DNA of 64,000 nt from Methanospirillum purgamenti (GCF_018502485.1 NZ_CP075546.1), one strand, 5' to 3'. Numbered from the stretch's first letter, positions 1-8,322 are shown. The notes: a model not told the origin generated them from the letters alone. Made by a program: numbers and translations.

Positions 1-319
1 AGTAGGCAACTCCTTTTGCAGTATCTAATGTTTTTCCTCCCCCAACGCCCACTACACATTTGCAGTGATTATTATCAAAAACTTCACATAACCGATGGAT
101 CTCATTTTTTGTACATTCACCGTTGAATTTTTCAAAAATTAATGATCTATCTGATTGAAGAAAACTCTCCTCAATTATACCTTTTAAAAAGTGCATTGCA
201 TGATTTCCCATAACAAAAAGGTACGGTCCATGAATACGGGCAATATGCTTGTTGATGCGGAGAAGTTCTCCAGGGCCCTGAATATAGTGAGAAGGGGACG
301 CTAACACCTTGGTCATCAT
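1..319 (-). CDS. Glycerol dehydrogenase-like iron-containing dehydrogenase, N-terminal part
   Basis: This reading frame runs off the left edge, so only about the first 106 residues are present. The protein starts M-M-T-K-V-L-A-S-P and contains VGVGGGKTLDTAKGVA near the edge, the NAD-binding glycine motif of the GldA branch of iron-containing polyol dehydrogenases. The family oxidises glycerol or related diols with NAD and a divalent metal; the metal ligands lie in the missing part. Two adjacent ATG codons (319 and 316) are possible starts and no clear ribosome binding site separates them. The glycerol-1-phosphate dehydrogenase of archaeal lipid synthesis is a more distant relative and fits the GGGKTLDTAK motif less well. 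Family assignment is good; the exact substrate is inferred. Confidence 0.8.
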   Translation of the reverse strand, partial: MMTKVLASPSHYIQGPGELLRINKHIARIHGPYLFVMGNHAMHFLKGIIEESFLQSDRSLIFEKFNGECTKNEIHRLCEVFDNNHCKCVVGVGGGKTLDTAKGVAY

Positions 320-541
320 GAGGAACTCTTTTTTCTTTTCTATTAGAGCTTTTTGATTGATTATTTCATAAGTCCAATCAAGTCGAAACCGTTCGAAGAA
401 AAGGGCAGAATAAAAAACCTAGACTATATTTTAAATTTCGGATTTTCATTTTGTCGTCAATTCATAATAGAAATCAGAAATTATTTAACAAGGAAAAAGA
501 ATGGATACATTATCTGTTCATTTCTAACAGAGGAGAAAAAA

Positions 542-934
542 ATGGATCCGGTAGTACACTTTGAAATGCCATATGAGGATAATGAGCGGGTAAAAAAGTT
601 CTACTCCACTGTTTTCGGTTGGGAGATGAGATCATATGGCCAGGAAATGGGAAATTACGTAACCGCTGCAACAACGGAAATTGATAATGATAATATGCCA
701 TTAAAAGCAGGAGCCATTGGCGGAGGATTTTACCCAATGGGCCAGGAAATGCCAAAATGCCCTTCTGTTGTGATTGCAGTTGAAAACCTGGAAAAATCGA
801 TTGAACAGATTACCAGTGCCGGAGGAACGATACTTGGAAACCCTATGGAAATCCCAGGCATTGGAATGTATGTTGCAATGAAGGATACCGAAGGAAACCG
901 GGTAGGTGTGCTTCAGCCATTCAATATGGTATAA
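542..934 (+). CDS. Single-domain VOC (glyoxalase/bleomycin-resistance fold) protein
   Basis: A 130-residue protein that starts MDPVVHFEMPYEDNERVKKF, typical of stand-alone VOC proteins (H-F-E-M-P-x-D-x-x-R-x-x-x-F-Y-x-x-x-F-G-W). The middle has a GAIGGGFYP loop and the end a D-T-E-G-N-R-V-G metal-side strand. Such proteins bind a metal through His/Glu side chains and act on small metabolites; the substrate here is unknown. An open frame extends upstream to 353, but ATG 542 is preceded by AGAGGAGAAAAAA, a good ribosome binding site, and the family begins at this point, so the long version is rejected. It is divergent from the dehydrogenase-like gene at the left edge. Confidence 0.85.
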   Translation: MDPVVHFEMPYEDNERVKKFYSTVFGWEMRSYGQEMGNYVTAATTEIDNDNMPLKAGAIGGGFYPMGQEMPKCPSVVIAVENLEKSIEQITSAGGTILGNPMEIPGIGMYVAMKDTEGNRVGVLQPFNMV

Positions 935-1060
935 ACCCGGTAATGATAATCCCCACGTTTTTTAACAAATGATATATGCGTAAAACCGGTGTGAAGATTA
1001 TAATTTGAAATTTCTAATTGACAAGAAAAGTGAGGGGGGGTATGAGCAGTTTCATCCAAC

Positions 1061-1354
1061 TTATACAGATGCAACCGGATGTTCCATTCTTCTCTGAAAA
1101 CCCTGTGTGCTTCCTGGAGATACAAGCCAGGTTGTACTGTTTGAATAACTGTACCGTTCAATGGTAAAATCCGGACAGATCTCTGAAAGGATAGCCATAT
1201 TTGTCCCTACTTCTTTTGAAGATAATCCAAGCTCTTTTGCAATATATTTGGATTTTAGAAAGCATCTACCATTGTGAAGCTGGGTCTTGAGATAATTGAT
1301 AAGGGTTACCTGGTTTTCATTATATTTGGTGCTGAATCTGCTTTTTGTTAACAT
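1061..1354 (-). CDS. Small winged-helix protein, DUF7123-like
   Basis: A 97-residue protein with the pattern L-K-T-Q-L-H-N-G-R-C-F-L-K-S-K-Y-I-A-K-E-L-G-L-S-S-K-E-V-G-T, followed by a basic/aromatic strand ending in S-T-T-W-L-V. This is the layout of small archaeal winged-helix proteins (DUF7123 as I recall it): a helix-turn-helix of about 25 residues then a wing. A role in DNA binding is inferred from the fold only. The open frame reaches 1438, but ATG 1354 has AGAGGC eight bases upstream and begins where relatives begin. The gene stands alone, with a long empty region upstream that contains a perfect 18-bp palindrome at 1881-1898. Confidence 0.65.
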   Translation of the reverse strand: MLTKSRFSTKYNENQVTLINYLKTQLHNGRCFLKSKYIAKELGLSSKEVGTNMAILSEICPDFTIERYSYSNSTTWLVSPGSTQGFQRRMEHPVASV

Positions 1355-1951
1355 TTTTTTTGCCTCTGTGTATGTTAGGTGAGGATACATCAGATAACGA
1401 ATGTAGGAGGGATGAGTCCGGCACCCTGCCTGACTCATGATGGCATCTGACTTTTCCTGTGATTTTTCCTATAGATGAGTTACGGGTAGATACCCTGTTT
1501 CTCTTTCCCTGACCGGATGAGTATGATTATCGCAATGTAGGAGGACATGCAAAGGCACACGTATGATCCAGTATACGGAAAGATGACACATATGGTTCAG
1601 GTCTTCAGACGTGAATCGTGTCTGTCTGGTCTCCCCGTGACACACACGTATTGCATGAAACAGTGTATAAGGTCTGTAGACAAAACCGGTGATGAATAGT
1701 CTGAAATTGATTTCTATTAAAATCTAGTTCTATTTTGAAGTAATATGACGTCTTTTCACAGTATATTGAATTATGAACCACACTGCCTGTTGTAACCAGT
1801 TCGCAAATCTCGATCCGTGATCAGAACATAGGTAAGATAATCCGTCTTTTCAGTGAAAAACACGCGATTTCTAATGTTGCAACTGGTTGCAACCAGTTTT
1901 CATGGGAGAAACTTCATGATGTATGGAAAATTTCATCGGTAGAAAAGAGCA
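1355..1951. other. Long intergenic region without a gene
   Basis: About 600 bases with no convincing reading frame on either strand. It holds a perfect 18-bp palindrome at 1881-1898, a related half site at 1791-1801 (TGTAACCAGTT), and a distant inverted pair CATGCAA (about 1548) / TTGCATG (about 1652). The part near 1355-1440 must contain the promoter of the small winged-helix gene. No tRNA-like cloverleaf or known RNA was recognised. Confidence 0.6.
1881..1898. promoter_or_regulatory. Perfect 18-bp palindrome, possible operator
   Basis: AACTGGTTGCAACCAGTT reads the same on both strands. A copy of one half, AACCAGTT, lies about 85 bases to the left at 1794-1801. There is no loop, so a two-fold DNA-binding dimer site is more likely than an RNA hairpin. 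The site lies 53 bases beyond the 3' end of the unknown gene at 1952-2884, in the long gap upstream of the winged-helix gene. Which gene it would control is not clear. Confidence 0.4.
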
Positions 1952-2884
1952 TCAGAAAGTATCCACCAGTGACACTATCTGGGTTCCTTTCTTAACAAGA
2001 TGCATAATACAAAATCCAATATTTTGTCCCCTTTTATCGTTCAATCCGATAAGTTGGTATGGGCGGTCATGTCCATCAAGAGTGATTTCTATGCCGGATG
2101 ATAAAATTTTTAAGGATGAAATCCGGGCTATTAGGAATATAAAAGGTGATGATCCATCAGAATGAAGAGGGATAATCCGGTTAGATGTAATCACTACTGT
2201 TCCCTGATATTGTTCAAAAAATTCAAAATCCGTGCCTTCTCCAGCTCTAGCATGAGAGTAAATTTGTTCACGGCCCCAGGTTAACGTGAACAGTTTCCCG
2301 GCTTTTTTCTTTTTCAGGACAGGTTGTTGATGCAAAATAGTAATTTTATCAATATAATGAACCATTTCGCCTGGCTTTTTAACATCTTGAAAGCCTATCG
2401 GGATATCAGCACACCAGACCGGAAGAAGATTCGGATCAGTGGTAAATTCTTGTAAAAAAGCAGGGAAAAATGTTTCATAAAAATAAGGAGTGTCTGTTGG
2501 AATCTGAAACAGCGCAATAAATTCCCTGACCAATTCAAGCGCTTCTTTTAAGCTCAGATGATCATGAAAATCAAGAAGTCTGAAGAGAAAATCATACTTA
2601 TCCTCATCAGAGAGTGATATCAGAAAAGGAATCTCCTGAGAGTTCACCTTTTCATGCCTGATTGTTTTATTGAAAAGAAAATCTTTTATAAGTTTTTTAT
2701 GTGAGGCAATTTTATCGACACAGGACTGACATACCTGGGAACGTTTTGATATATATGGTATTCCCTTTTCATGTTTTCCACATACTGAACAGACATTAAG
2801 AGAACTCTGACTATGAATACTATTGTGCCATGTGTAATATTCACGAAGGGCATTTTCATATGCCTGATAATTATTTTCTAACAA
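1952..2884 (-). CDS. Unknown protein with four-Cys zinc-ribbon-like motif and GRAM/PH-like C-terminus
   Basis: I do not recognise this 310-residue protein. Residues 32-60 hold C-S-V-C-G ... V-C-Q-S-C, a likely Zn-binding pair of CxxC motifs. The middle is helical and acidic/aromatic. The last third (T-V-V-I-T-S-N-R-I-I-P-L then an I-S-S-L-K-I strand and G-I-E-I-T-L-D-G) looks like a GRAM/PH-like barrel, as in short archaeal proteins that read 'vvvTnkRlif'. The only start in frame is TTG at 2884 (a TAA stop lies three codons upstream); AGAGATGAG sits about 12 bases before it. It ends at TGA. Function is unknown; the two domain suggestions are by eye. Confidence 0.6.
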   Translation of the reverse strand: MLENNYQAYENALREYYTWHNSIHSQSSLNVCSVCGKHEKGIPYISKRSQVCQSCVDKIASHKKLIKDFLFNKTIRHEKVNSQEIPFLISLSDEDKYDFLFRLLDFHDHLSLKEALELVREFIALFQIPTDTPYFYETFFPAFLQEFTTDPNLLPVWCADIPIGFQDVKKPGEMVHYIDKITILHQQPVLKKKKAGKLFTLTWGREQIYSHARAGEGTDFEFFEQYQGTVVITSNRIIPLHSDGSSPFIFLIARISSLKILSSGIEITLDGHDRPYQLIGLNDKRGQNIGFCIMHLVKKGTQIVSLVDTF

Positions 2885-2950
2885 CCATTTTTATTCTCAT
2901 CTCTTTTATAATCAAATATTCGATTATATCTTTTAAAAAATATAAGATTT

Positions 2951-2959
2951 AAAAAAAAA
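2951..2959 (-). terminator. U-tract terminator of aquaporin gene
   Basis: On the minus strand nine T follow directly after the TAG stop of the aquaporin gene, and a second T-rich run follows about 15 bases on. Archaeal RNA polymerase terminates at such U-runs without a hairpin. Confidence 0.6.
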
Positions 2960-3700
2960 CTAGTCTTCTGTTGATATCCAATCATAAAAAAAAGCGGCAC
3001 ATATAGCACCAAGAATTGGCCCAATAATGTAAATCGGGAAAAAACCCCATAGATTTGAACCACCAAGAAGCAGATCTCCCAGATATGGTCCGAATGTTCT
3101 GGCAGGATTCAGTGATGAACCTGCTATGTTACCGGTTGTGATAATTACGCCTGCTACAGTAAATCCTATCACCAATCCAGCAAATCCTGACGGTGCATTC
3201 CGATCAACAGCAGCGCCCATAATCGCCATCATCAGAACAAATGTACCGATAAATTCTGCTAGTATCGCTTGTCCATATGATATCCCTGGAAATGGAGCAG
3301 TTGCTCCCAGGCCACCAATAGTGACAGCATCCATCCCGACTGAAGCTGCAAAAAGAAAACTTCCGAGCGATGCGCCGATAATCTGAGCAACAACGTACCA
3401 CACCATGTCTTTGGTTGGGAACCGCTTTGTTGCCCAAAGAGCAATGGTAACCGCCGGATTGATATGTGCCCCGGATATTCTGCCAAGTCCATAGATAACC
3501 GCTGCGATGACAAACCCGAATGCAAGCCCCACTGCAAGCCAGTCACCAAGTCCTCCGAGCCCCCCAATACCAATATTAAATGGATTTGGAGTCTGTAATC
3601 CGGAAGCGATCATGAGGGTGATTGCCGCAGCACCAGCTCCAAAATAAACAAGGAAAAGGGTTCCGATACATTCAGCTACTGACCGTTTTATAAGATTCAT
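2960..3700 (-). CDS. aqpM: Aquaporin (MIP family channel)
   Basis: A 246-residue membrane protein with six hydrophobic segments and both signature half-helix loops: SGAHINPAVT and SSLNPARTFG. It forms a water/small-solute channel in the cytoplasmic membrane, like the AqpM of Methanothermobacter; long Gly/Ala-rich loops and the family context favour an AqpM-type channel. The open frame begins at 3715, inside the preceding DUF2180 gene; I chose ATG 3700 because GGTGAT lies seven bases upstream and this start leaves a 7-base gap. It is the last gene of a three-gene minus-strand operon (DUF2193-like, DUF2180, aquaporin). It stops at TAG followed by a T-run. Confidence 0.9.
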   Translation of the reverse strand: MNLIKRSVAECIGTLFLVYFGAGAAAITLMIASGLQTPNPFNIGIGGLGGLGDWLAVGLAFGFVIAAVIYGLGRISGAHINPAVTIALWATKRFPTKDMVWYVVAQIIGASLGSFLFAASVGMDAVTIGGLGATAPFPGISYGQAILAEFIGTFVLMMAIMGAAVDRNAPSGFAGLVIGFTVAGVIITTGNIAGSSLNPARTFGPYLGDLLLGGSNLWGFFPIYIIGPILGAICAAFFYDWISTED

Positions 3701-3707
3701 GAGAATA

Positions 3708-3914
3708 TCACCCATTCATGGCATTCTTGCATTCTTCACACAATATCCGGGGCATTTTCACCTTTGTCTTCTTTATAGGGAAGGGATACCCTCCTTCCCA
3801 GATATCCATATCTTCTCGAATAGCATGGTCCATGCAAAGACCCATACCACAGACGATACAGATACCCACAGCATCAGTTTCTTTTCCGGCTTTCGCACAT
3901 ATGTAGCATTTCAT
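3708..3914 (-). CDS. DUF2180 small Cys-rich protein
   Basis: A 68-residue protein beginning MKCYICAKAGKETDAVGICIVCGMG, with CxxC at 3-6, CxxCGMGLCxxH at about 22-31, and C-x-x-C near the end (I-L-C-E-E-C). The spacing suggests one or two zinc sites. It matches the DUF2180 family of methanogens, whose role is unknown. The open frame starts at 3971, but ATG 3914 has TTGAGGAATTCTCT before it and the family begins with MKCY, so the shorter form is taken. It lies 10 bases after the DUF2193-like gene and 7 before the aquaporin gene, so the three are almost surely co-transcribed. Confidence 0.8.
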   Translation of the reverse strand: MKCYICAKAGKETDAVGICIVCGMGLCMDHAIREDMDIWEGGYPFPIKKTKVKMPRILCEECKNAMNG

Positions 3915-3924
3915 AGAGAATTCC

Positions 3925-5424
3925 TCAAACTGCTTCGCGATACTGACAATACTCATGCCTGAAATCAACACATGATGCAGATGCGCACCCCTTACAGATC
4001 CGGGCCGGAGCTGCAGCTACGTCTTTTTTGAGTGCAATAATATTTGTCATCAGTGTGGCTGTGATTGGTTCACTTGTCAGAAGACAGGGATAATCCGCAA
4101 GCCGCATAAGAGCAGACATTCGCACAGTTATTGCACAGGCCGGATAGGCATACCACTGTGGATTATTAATTATCTCATGGCTCAAAACCGGAGAAAGATC
4201 CACAGGTAATCCTGAAACGGTAACCTTGAGATCTGTACCACTGCCATTTCTCAGTTTTCGTGAACGGTCCATAATATTCCATCCACGAAAGAGCATGTCC
4301 ATAAAGTCACAGTTATGCAGTTCTGCAGCAGCTCCCCGTTTTGGATAGAGCTGAACATAATTGTGGTACCGCTTGGTGAGGAGATCAATAATCATCAGGG
4401 CATTAAACCCATCAAGTTCCAGAATGTATTCTGTTGCAGCTGCACTTGCTCCGGTTGCAAGCGAGAGGAGTTGTTCAGGAGTTTTAATCTTTCCAACCGA
4501 GTCAAGAAGAGTTTTTTCTATGACATCGGTTACTGCTTCGATGATTCCCATGACCATATCATCCTTACACATATTAAATGTGGACTGGGAGATATGGTGG
4601 GCAACATCACCGACACAATATGCAGGAATCGTCACAATATTGGCATAATGCACCTTATCTGCAATAGCTGCCTCAACCACTGGTTTCATGGCAGTTTTAT
4701 ACTGATCCATATATGCCCTGACATCGAAGGATGATTGACCCACACTCTCCATGAGTTCTGCCTGGGCCCGTACCGGATGATCATAGATTGAAGAAAGCAT
4801 CTCAATCTCTTTCTTAACTGCATTCGTGAGTGTATCTCCGCCCTCAATAGCATGGGCAAACACATCGCCGACACCATAACTGGTATTCATTCCCCACGAT
4901 TTGGCTGCTAATATCGTCTTTTTATGATCATCCGGAATAGAGGTGTTTCGTAAGATCTGATTTACAACATTACTGGTGCTTCCTGGAACAAGTGCAAAAT
5001 CCACAACACAGGTAGGTCCGTAAAAACCTCCGTACCTACGTGTTGATTCAAGACCGATGATTGCTTCACTCTTTTTTATCTGGGCAATGAATGCCTTGAC
5101 GCTCTTTTTAAACTCCGGATCTTTTTCGTATAAAATTTCCAGGATAACCGGTGTCTGATAATGTTCTACAAAAGGATCATCTTCAGGACGGACGGTTTTT
5201 GTTAATTTGGATAATATGTTATAATGCGCTTTTACTGACTCCTTATGTAAGTCGATGACCGCCTGGCTCTGTTTTCCAATCGCTTTCATTCCAGAAACTG
5301 CATCAAGGTATACCTTTGCGTCGGTTAATTTAAATGAGTTGCCGCGTTTCTTTTTTATCGTTTCAACGTCTGCTTTCTGGGCAGCCATTGCTTCATGGAT
5401 CATCTTTTCATACAGGTCTTTCAT
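3925..5424 (-). CDS. DUF2193-like archaeal protein of unknown function
   Basis: A 499-residue soluble protein that I believe belongs to DUF2193, a methanogen family with no known activity. It is mostly helical, with conserved-looking stretches G-L-E-S-T-R-R-Y-G-G-F-Y-G-P-T-C-V-V-D-F and N-C-D-F-M-D-M-L-F-R-G-W-N. The C-terminus carries a Cys cluster, C-K-G-C-A-S-A-S-C-x7-C, that could bind an Fe-S cluster or zinc. ATG 5424 is preceded by CAGGAGAGAAAAAA on the minus strand, a good ribosome binding site. It heads the operon with DUF2180 and aquaporin. The upstream leader has an 8-bp inverted repeat (5477-5501). Confidence 0.7.
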   Translation of the reverse strand: MKDLYEKMIHEAMAAQKADVETIKKKRGNSFKLTDAKVYLDAVSGMKAIGKQSQAVIDLHKESVKAHYNILSKLTKTVRPEDDPFVEHYQTPVILEILYEKDPEFKKSVKAFIAQIKKSEAIIGLESTRRYGGFYGPTCVVDFALVPGSTSNVVNQILRNTSIPDDHKKTILAAKSWGMNTSYGVGDVFAHAIEGGDTLTNAVKKEIEMLSSIYDHPVRAQAELMESVGQSSFDVRAYMDQYKTAMKPVVEAAIADKVHYANIVTIPAYCVGDVAHHISQSTFNMCKDDMVMGIIEAVTDVIEKTLLDSVGKIKTPEQLLSLATGASAAATEYILELDGFNALMIIDLLTKRYHNYVQLYPKRGAAAELHNCDFMDMLFRGWNIMDRSRKLRNGSGTDLKVTVSGLPVDLSPVLSHEIINNPQWYAYPACAITVRMSALMRLADYPCLLTSEPITATLMTNIIALKKDVAAAPARICKGCASASCVDFRHEYCQYREAV

Positions 5425-5476
5425 TTTTTTCTCTCCTGGATAATCTGGTATGTCCGGGTATATTCCTGAACGGATA

Positions 5477-5501
5477 GAGGAAATCAGATATTAATTTCCT
5501 C
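5477..5501. promoter_or_regulatory. 8-bp inverted repeat in leader of DUF2193-like operon
   Basis: GAGGAAAT at 5477-5484 and ATTTCCTC at 5494-5501 are exact reverse complements with a 9-base spacer. The element lies about 55 bases upstream of the DUF2193-like start. It could be an operator or an mRNA hairpin. A second weaker pair, GATCCT/AGGATC, lies at about 5546-5573. Confidence 0.4.
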
Positions 5502-5658
5502 AGCCAGATGAGCCGGCCTGGATGATGATGATCACTATGCTTTCGATCCTCGGTCCAACACTGTGCAGGATCACCAGTAAACCAGACCTGACATAGGAGA
5601 GATTGTATTCGTGACATATAAGGATCTTGGGATTGAACACAAAAAGAAATGTTAATTA

Positions 5659-6357
5659 TCAATCCCGACGATCAACAACCCACACTCCATCGATTTCACG
5701 AACCAGCAGTATGGGTGTATTTTGTATCCTCATGGGTTGGGGGAATTTTCTAAACCGGATTCTGCCTTCAGAAACTCTTTTGCCATCAGCGGATATGATT
5801 GATGAGATCCCGGCTTTAAGAATTTCTTTAACATCAGCTTCTCCATGGAGATCACGTATCGTTCCAACCTGAATATATCGTCCATCTGATCCTGATGCTG
5901 CCAGACCCACTGCGGCAAGTGCTCCGATAATCCCCCCATTTGTACCACCAAGCCCCAATAGCCGGATTCCAGAATTCATTGCCAGCGTCATAGCTTGATC
6001 CTTGGTTAAAATCATCGATTTGGCATCTTTTCCAAATATCACTACTGCCGGGTTTACCTGGTCATGGAAAGCCATACACACACCAGGATCACTTCCTTCT
6101 GCTGCTTTGGTTTTTATTATTTCTGCGATTTCATCAAAGAGAGAATCCAAAGATTCATCCTGAACACCAGTGAGATGGAGAACTGCTGCACTATTATGCG
6201 ATGTATATGGAATGTCAGGATGGACCAACAGTTGATGTCTGGTTATCCCAAGAACAGTATATTTTTGGTTTATATGAAGAGCAATTTCTCGTGCAAGTCT
6301 CCCGGTCCCCGGACTTGTGGGCATATCTGTATCATCTAGTGCAATGTACAAAATCAT
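5659..6357 (-). CDS. TiaS-like (tRNA-Ile2 agmatidine synthetase N-domain) protein
   Basis: A 232-residue protein starting MILYIALDDTDMPTSPGTGR, the D-D-T-D nucleotide-binding start of the TiaS family, followed by a G-L-G-G-T-N-G-G-I-I-G-A-L-A-A-V-G motif in the middle. True TiaS is about 420 residues, carries zinc-ribbon and OB domains, and modifies the CAU anticodon of tRNA-Ile2. This one has only the N-terminal ATPase-like part, so it is a short relative rather than TiaS itself; its substrate is unknown. It stands alone on the minus strand with 327 bases of AT-rich DNA upstream. Confidence 0.65.
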   Translation of the reverse strand: MILYIALDDTDMPTSPGTGRLAREIALHINQKYTVLGITRHQLLVHPDIPYTSHNSAAVLHLTGVQDESLDSLFDEIAEIIKTKAAEGSDPGVCMAFHDQVNPAVVIFGKDAKSMILTKDQAMTLAMNSGIRLLGLGGTNGGIIGALAAVGLAASGSDGRYIQVGTIRDLHGEADVKEILKAGISSIISADGKRVSEGRIRFRKFPQPMRIQNTPILLVREIDGVWVVDRRD

Positions 6358-6684
6358 GATTTTAATCCCATTTTCCGGATTCTTCCGGATTTGATCCTCC
6401 TTACAGGTAAGCCGGGAAAGGTATCATACTTCTGATCTGTATCAGAATTTTACTGATTACCTTCTTAAAAAGGAAACAGATTATTTATTGATATAACAAT
6501 TGCAAACCAATTGCTAAATATTTGTGATTTAACGCAATTTTTTTTTAGTCAATGCAAAATATTTAATTAGGTACATTCAAGGTGATAGGGAGGGTGAGAA
6601 ATCACTTTTACTAAATACTTATCTGCCAAAACGGGACATCCGATCCAGACATTCCGGTCCGGCAGTTAATTTCTCATTCCTCTT
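6358..6684. other. AT-rich intergenic region
   Basis: About 330 bases without a gene. It holds a tandem TTCCGGATT pair near 6374-6392 and a very AT-rich block at 6475-6565 with CAATTG twice around CAAAC. The block probably includes the promoter of the TiaS-like gene on the minus strand. No RNA gene was recognised. Confidence 0.5.
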
Positions 6685-7032
6685 TTATTTTCTGGTAATA
6701 CGGACAATCTCTTGAAACACTTGATCCCCAAGGAGTGCTTTACTTTCTTCAGGATGAAGTTCCTGCATTACGCAAACAAGTTTACTTGAACCTTTATTTG
6801 TAGTCAGTATACCAACACGTTCTGCTCGTGTAACAAGTTCCTGTTCTTCCATCATGGCAAAATACGGGAGAATGTAATAATGGGGAACTTCAAGATATTC
6901 CGCAAGCCGACGAGTGGTTGGAAATCTGATATGTATCCCATCTTTTGAAAATGTAAGTGTTATTGCATTATCTTCAAAAAGAAATATTTTAACCGCAGAT
7001 TCAAAGAGGCCTTCGATTGAGAGCGATGGCAT
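6685..7032 (-). CDS. Small winged-helix-like protein of unknown function
   Basis: A 115-residue protein I do not recognise by name. The central part, T-T-R-R-L-A-E-Y-L-E-V-P-H-Y-Y-I-L-P-Y-F-A-M-M-E-E-Q-E-L-V-T-R, reads as a helix-turn-helix (R-L-A-E-Y-L-E-V-P) followed by a second helix and a wing, so a DNA-binding role is plausible. The N-terminal 30 residues form beta strands. It follows the 67-residue gene by 47 bases on the same strand, so the two may share a transcript. It ends in TAA. Confidence 0.55.
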   Translation of the reverse strand: MPSLSIEGLFESAVKIFLFEDNAITLTFSKDGIHIRFPTTRRLAEYLEVPHYYILPYFAMMEEQELVTRAERVGILTTNKGSSKLVCVMQELHPEESKALLGDQVFQEIVRITRK

Positions 7033-7079
7033 GGGATCAACATTAGATTTCTGAACAAATAAGGATACAGGAAAAAAGT

Positions 7080-7283
7080 TTAGTGTTTTTTCTTCTGGTC
7101 ATCTGCTACAGGTTCGAGCCACACGATCTCAGCACCAACTTCTTTTGCTATCATTTCTAGTTCAATTTTTCTGAAGTGGGTTGCTACGACCTGGATTTGT
7201 CCTCCGGTTACTGCCACGATCCGGTATTTGGGCTGTTTTACACCTGCACCAACCTTTTGTCTTTCTCGCACAAAAATTTTCAT
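7080..7283 (-). CDS. Conserved small basic protein of unknown function
   Basis: A 67-residue protein, MKIFVRERQKVGAGVKQPKY..., with a beta-rich start and a helix containing R-K-I-E-L-E-M-I-A-K-E-V-G-A-E, then a Lys-rich tail ending KKKH. The sequence looks like a small methanogen-wide protein, but I cannot name a family. The start is supported by AGAGGTGACAAGCAT before the ATG. Its long leader holds the 7303-7341 inverted repeat, and a minus-strand TATATATA lies at about 7371-7378. It is divergent from the MoSto-like gene. Confidence 0.6.
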   Translation of the reverse strand: MKIFVRERQKVGAGVKQPKYRIVAVTGGQIQVVATHFRKIELEMIAKEVGAEIVWLEPVADDQKKKH

Positions 7284-7302
7284 ATGCTTGTCACCTCTGT
7301 TT

Positions 7303-7341
7303 ACCAGTTGATATAAGATTACATCTGATATACCAACTGGT
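7303..7341. promoter_or_regulatory. Inverted repeat between 67-residue gene and MoSto-like gene
   Basis: ACCAGTTG (7303-7310) and CAACTGGT (7334-7341) are reverse complements; the similarity extends to about 13 bases per arm (TACCAGTTGATAT versus AACCAGTTGGTAT) with two mismatches. The element lies just downstream of the minus-strand TATA box, so it is either an operator or a hairpin in the 67-residue gene's leader. The arms share CCAGTT with the palindrome at 1881-1898. Confidence 0.4.
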
Positions 7342-7506
7342 TTGTCACAATCTATCTATAGTCTCTTCCCATATATATAAGTGTGCCTTTGTTGATATAT
7401 CTCACCCTGTCAAAAAGAAAATAAGATATTTTCACGAAAGTACACTATCCAGATAAGAATCAGGCTAAATTTTCCTGATTTTTTATAAATCATATTTTGG
7501 TGATCC

Positions 7507-8322
7507 ATGCACGAACGACATGAAATTTTTAACAAACTTCAGGGAGAAACCCTGGTTAGAAAAGGATTATTTGACAGGTATAATGAACGGCCGCTCATGC
7601 GAATACTTCCTGAATTAAATGTAATCAAAATTGGCGGCCATGGGATCATTGATTATGGTCGGGATGTGGTTCTTCCTCTTGTCGACGAAATTGGTGCCTT
7701 ATCCAAAGATCATCAACTCATGATCATAACCGGAGGAGGTGTCAGAGTCAGACATATTATGGATATCGGGCTTGATCTCGGGATGCCAACCGGAGTATTA
7801 GCAGAACTTACCAGTAAAATTTCTGAACAAAATGCCATGATGCTTGCCACTCTCTTAGCACCATACAAGGCAAAGAGAATTCATACAAGTGATCTTCTGG
7901 AACTTCCAACACTCCTTGGAATGGGCGCATTGCCGGTAACTCATGGAACACCGCCATATGGACTTTATGAACACCCATCTGAACGAACGAACGGTGGAAT
8001 ACCACCTCATAGAACAGATACCGGTGCATTTCTCGCCGCTGAGGTTCTTGGAGCCAGAAGTTGTATCCTAGCCAAAAATGTTGACGGATTATATGACAAA
8101 CATCCACTCAAGTATCCTGATGCAAAGTTAATTCCAGAGATCTCAGCGAGTGAACTTATCGCTATGGATATGGAAGACCTGGTTCTTGAAAGAAAACTTG
8201 TTGAACTCATGCTAGAATGCAGGAATGTGAAAGAGGTTCAGATCGTAAATGGTCACAAACCAGGAATGATTACCAGAGCGATTAAAGGGGAAAAAGTAGG
8301 AACAATCATCCGAGCTGAGTAA
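7507..8322 (+). CDS. MoSto-like molybdenum/tungsten storage protein subunit (amino-acid-kinase fold)
   Basis: A 271-residue protein of the amino-acid-kinase fold. Residues 35-47 read L-P-E-L-N-V-I-K-I-G-G-H-G, followed by L-M-I-I-T-G-G-G-V-R-V-R-H, P-P-H-R-T-D-T-G-A-F-L-A-A-E-V-L-G-A and A-K-N-V-D-G-L-Y. These order and wording match the subunits of the Azotobacter Mo/W storage protein MoSto, which packs polyoxometalate clusters using ATP, better than UMP kinase. ATG 7507 follows GGTGATCC and a TATA-like TATAAA at 7484-7489. The neighbourhood (tungstate ABC transporter, MOT1 permease, molybdopterin genes) supports a metal role. Storage versus another kinase-fold role is inference. Confidence 0.8.
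   Translation: MHERHEIFNKLQGETLVRKGLFDRYNERPLMRILPELNVIKIGGHGIIDYGRDVVLPLVDEIGALSKDHQLMIITGGGVRVRHIMDIGLDLGMPTGVLAELTSKISEQNAMMLATLLAPYKAKRIHTSDLLELPTLLGMGALPVTHGTPPYGLYEHPSERTNGGIPPHRTDTGAFLAAEVLGARSCILAKNVDGLYDKHPLKYPDAKLIPEISASELIAMDMEDLVLERKLVELMLECRNVKEVQIVNGHKPGMITRAIKGEKVGTIIRAE

Noticed and set aside
913..1161. Minus-strand 82-residue open frame
   Set aside because: It overlaps the 3' end of the winged-helix gene in another frame and has no family features; treated as chance.
2878..3066. Minus-strand 62-residue open frame after the aquaporin
   Set aside because: It overlaps the aquaporin end and the next gene's start region in another frame, and its hydrophobic part is only the shifted channel sequence.
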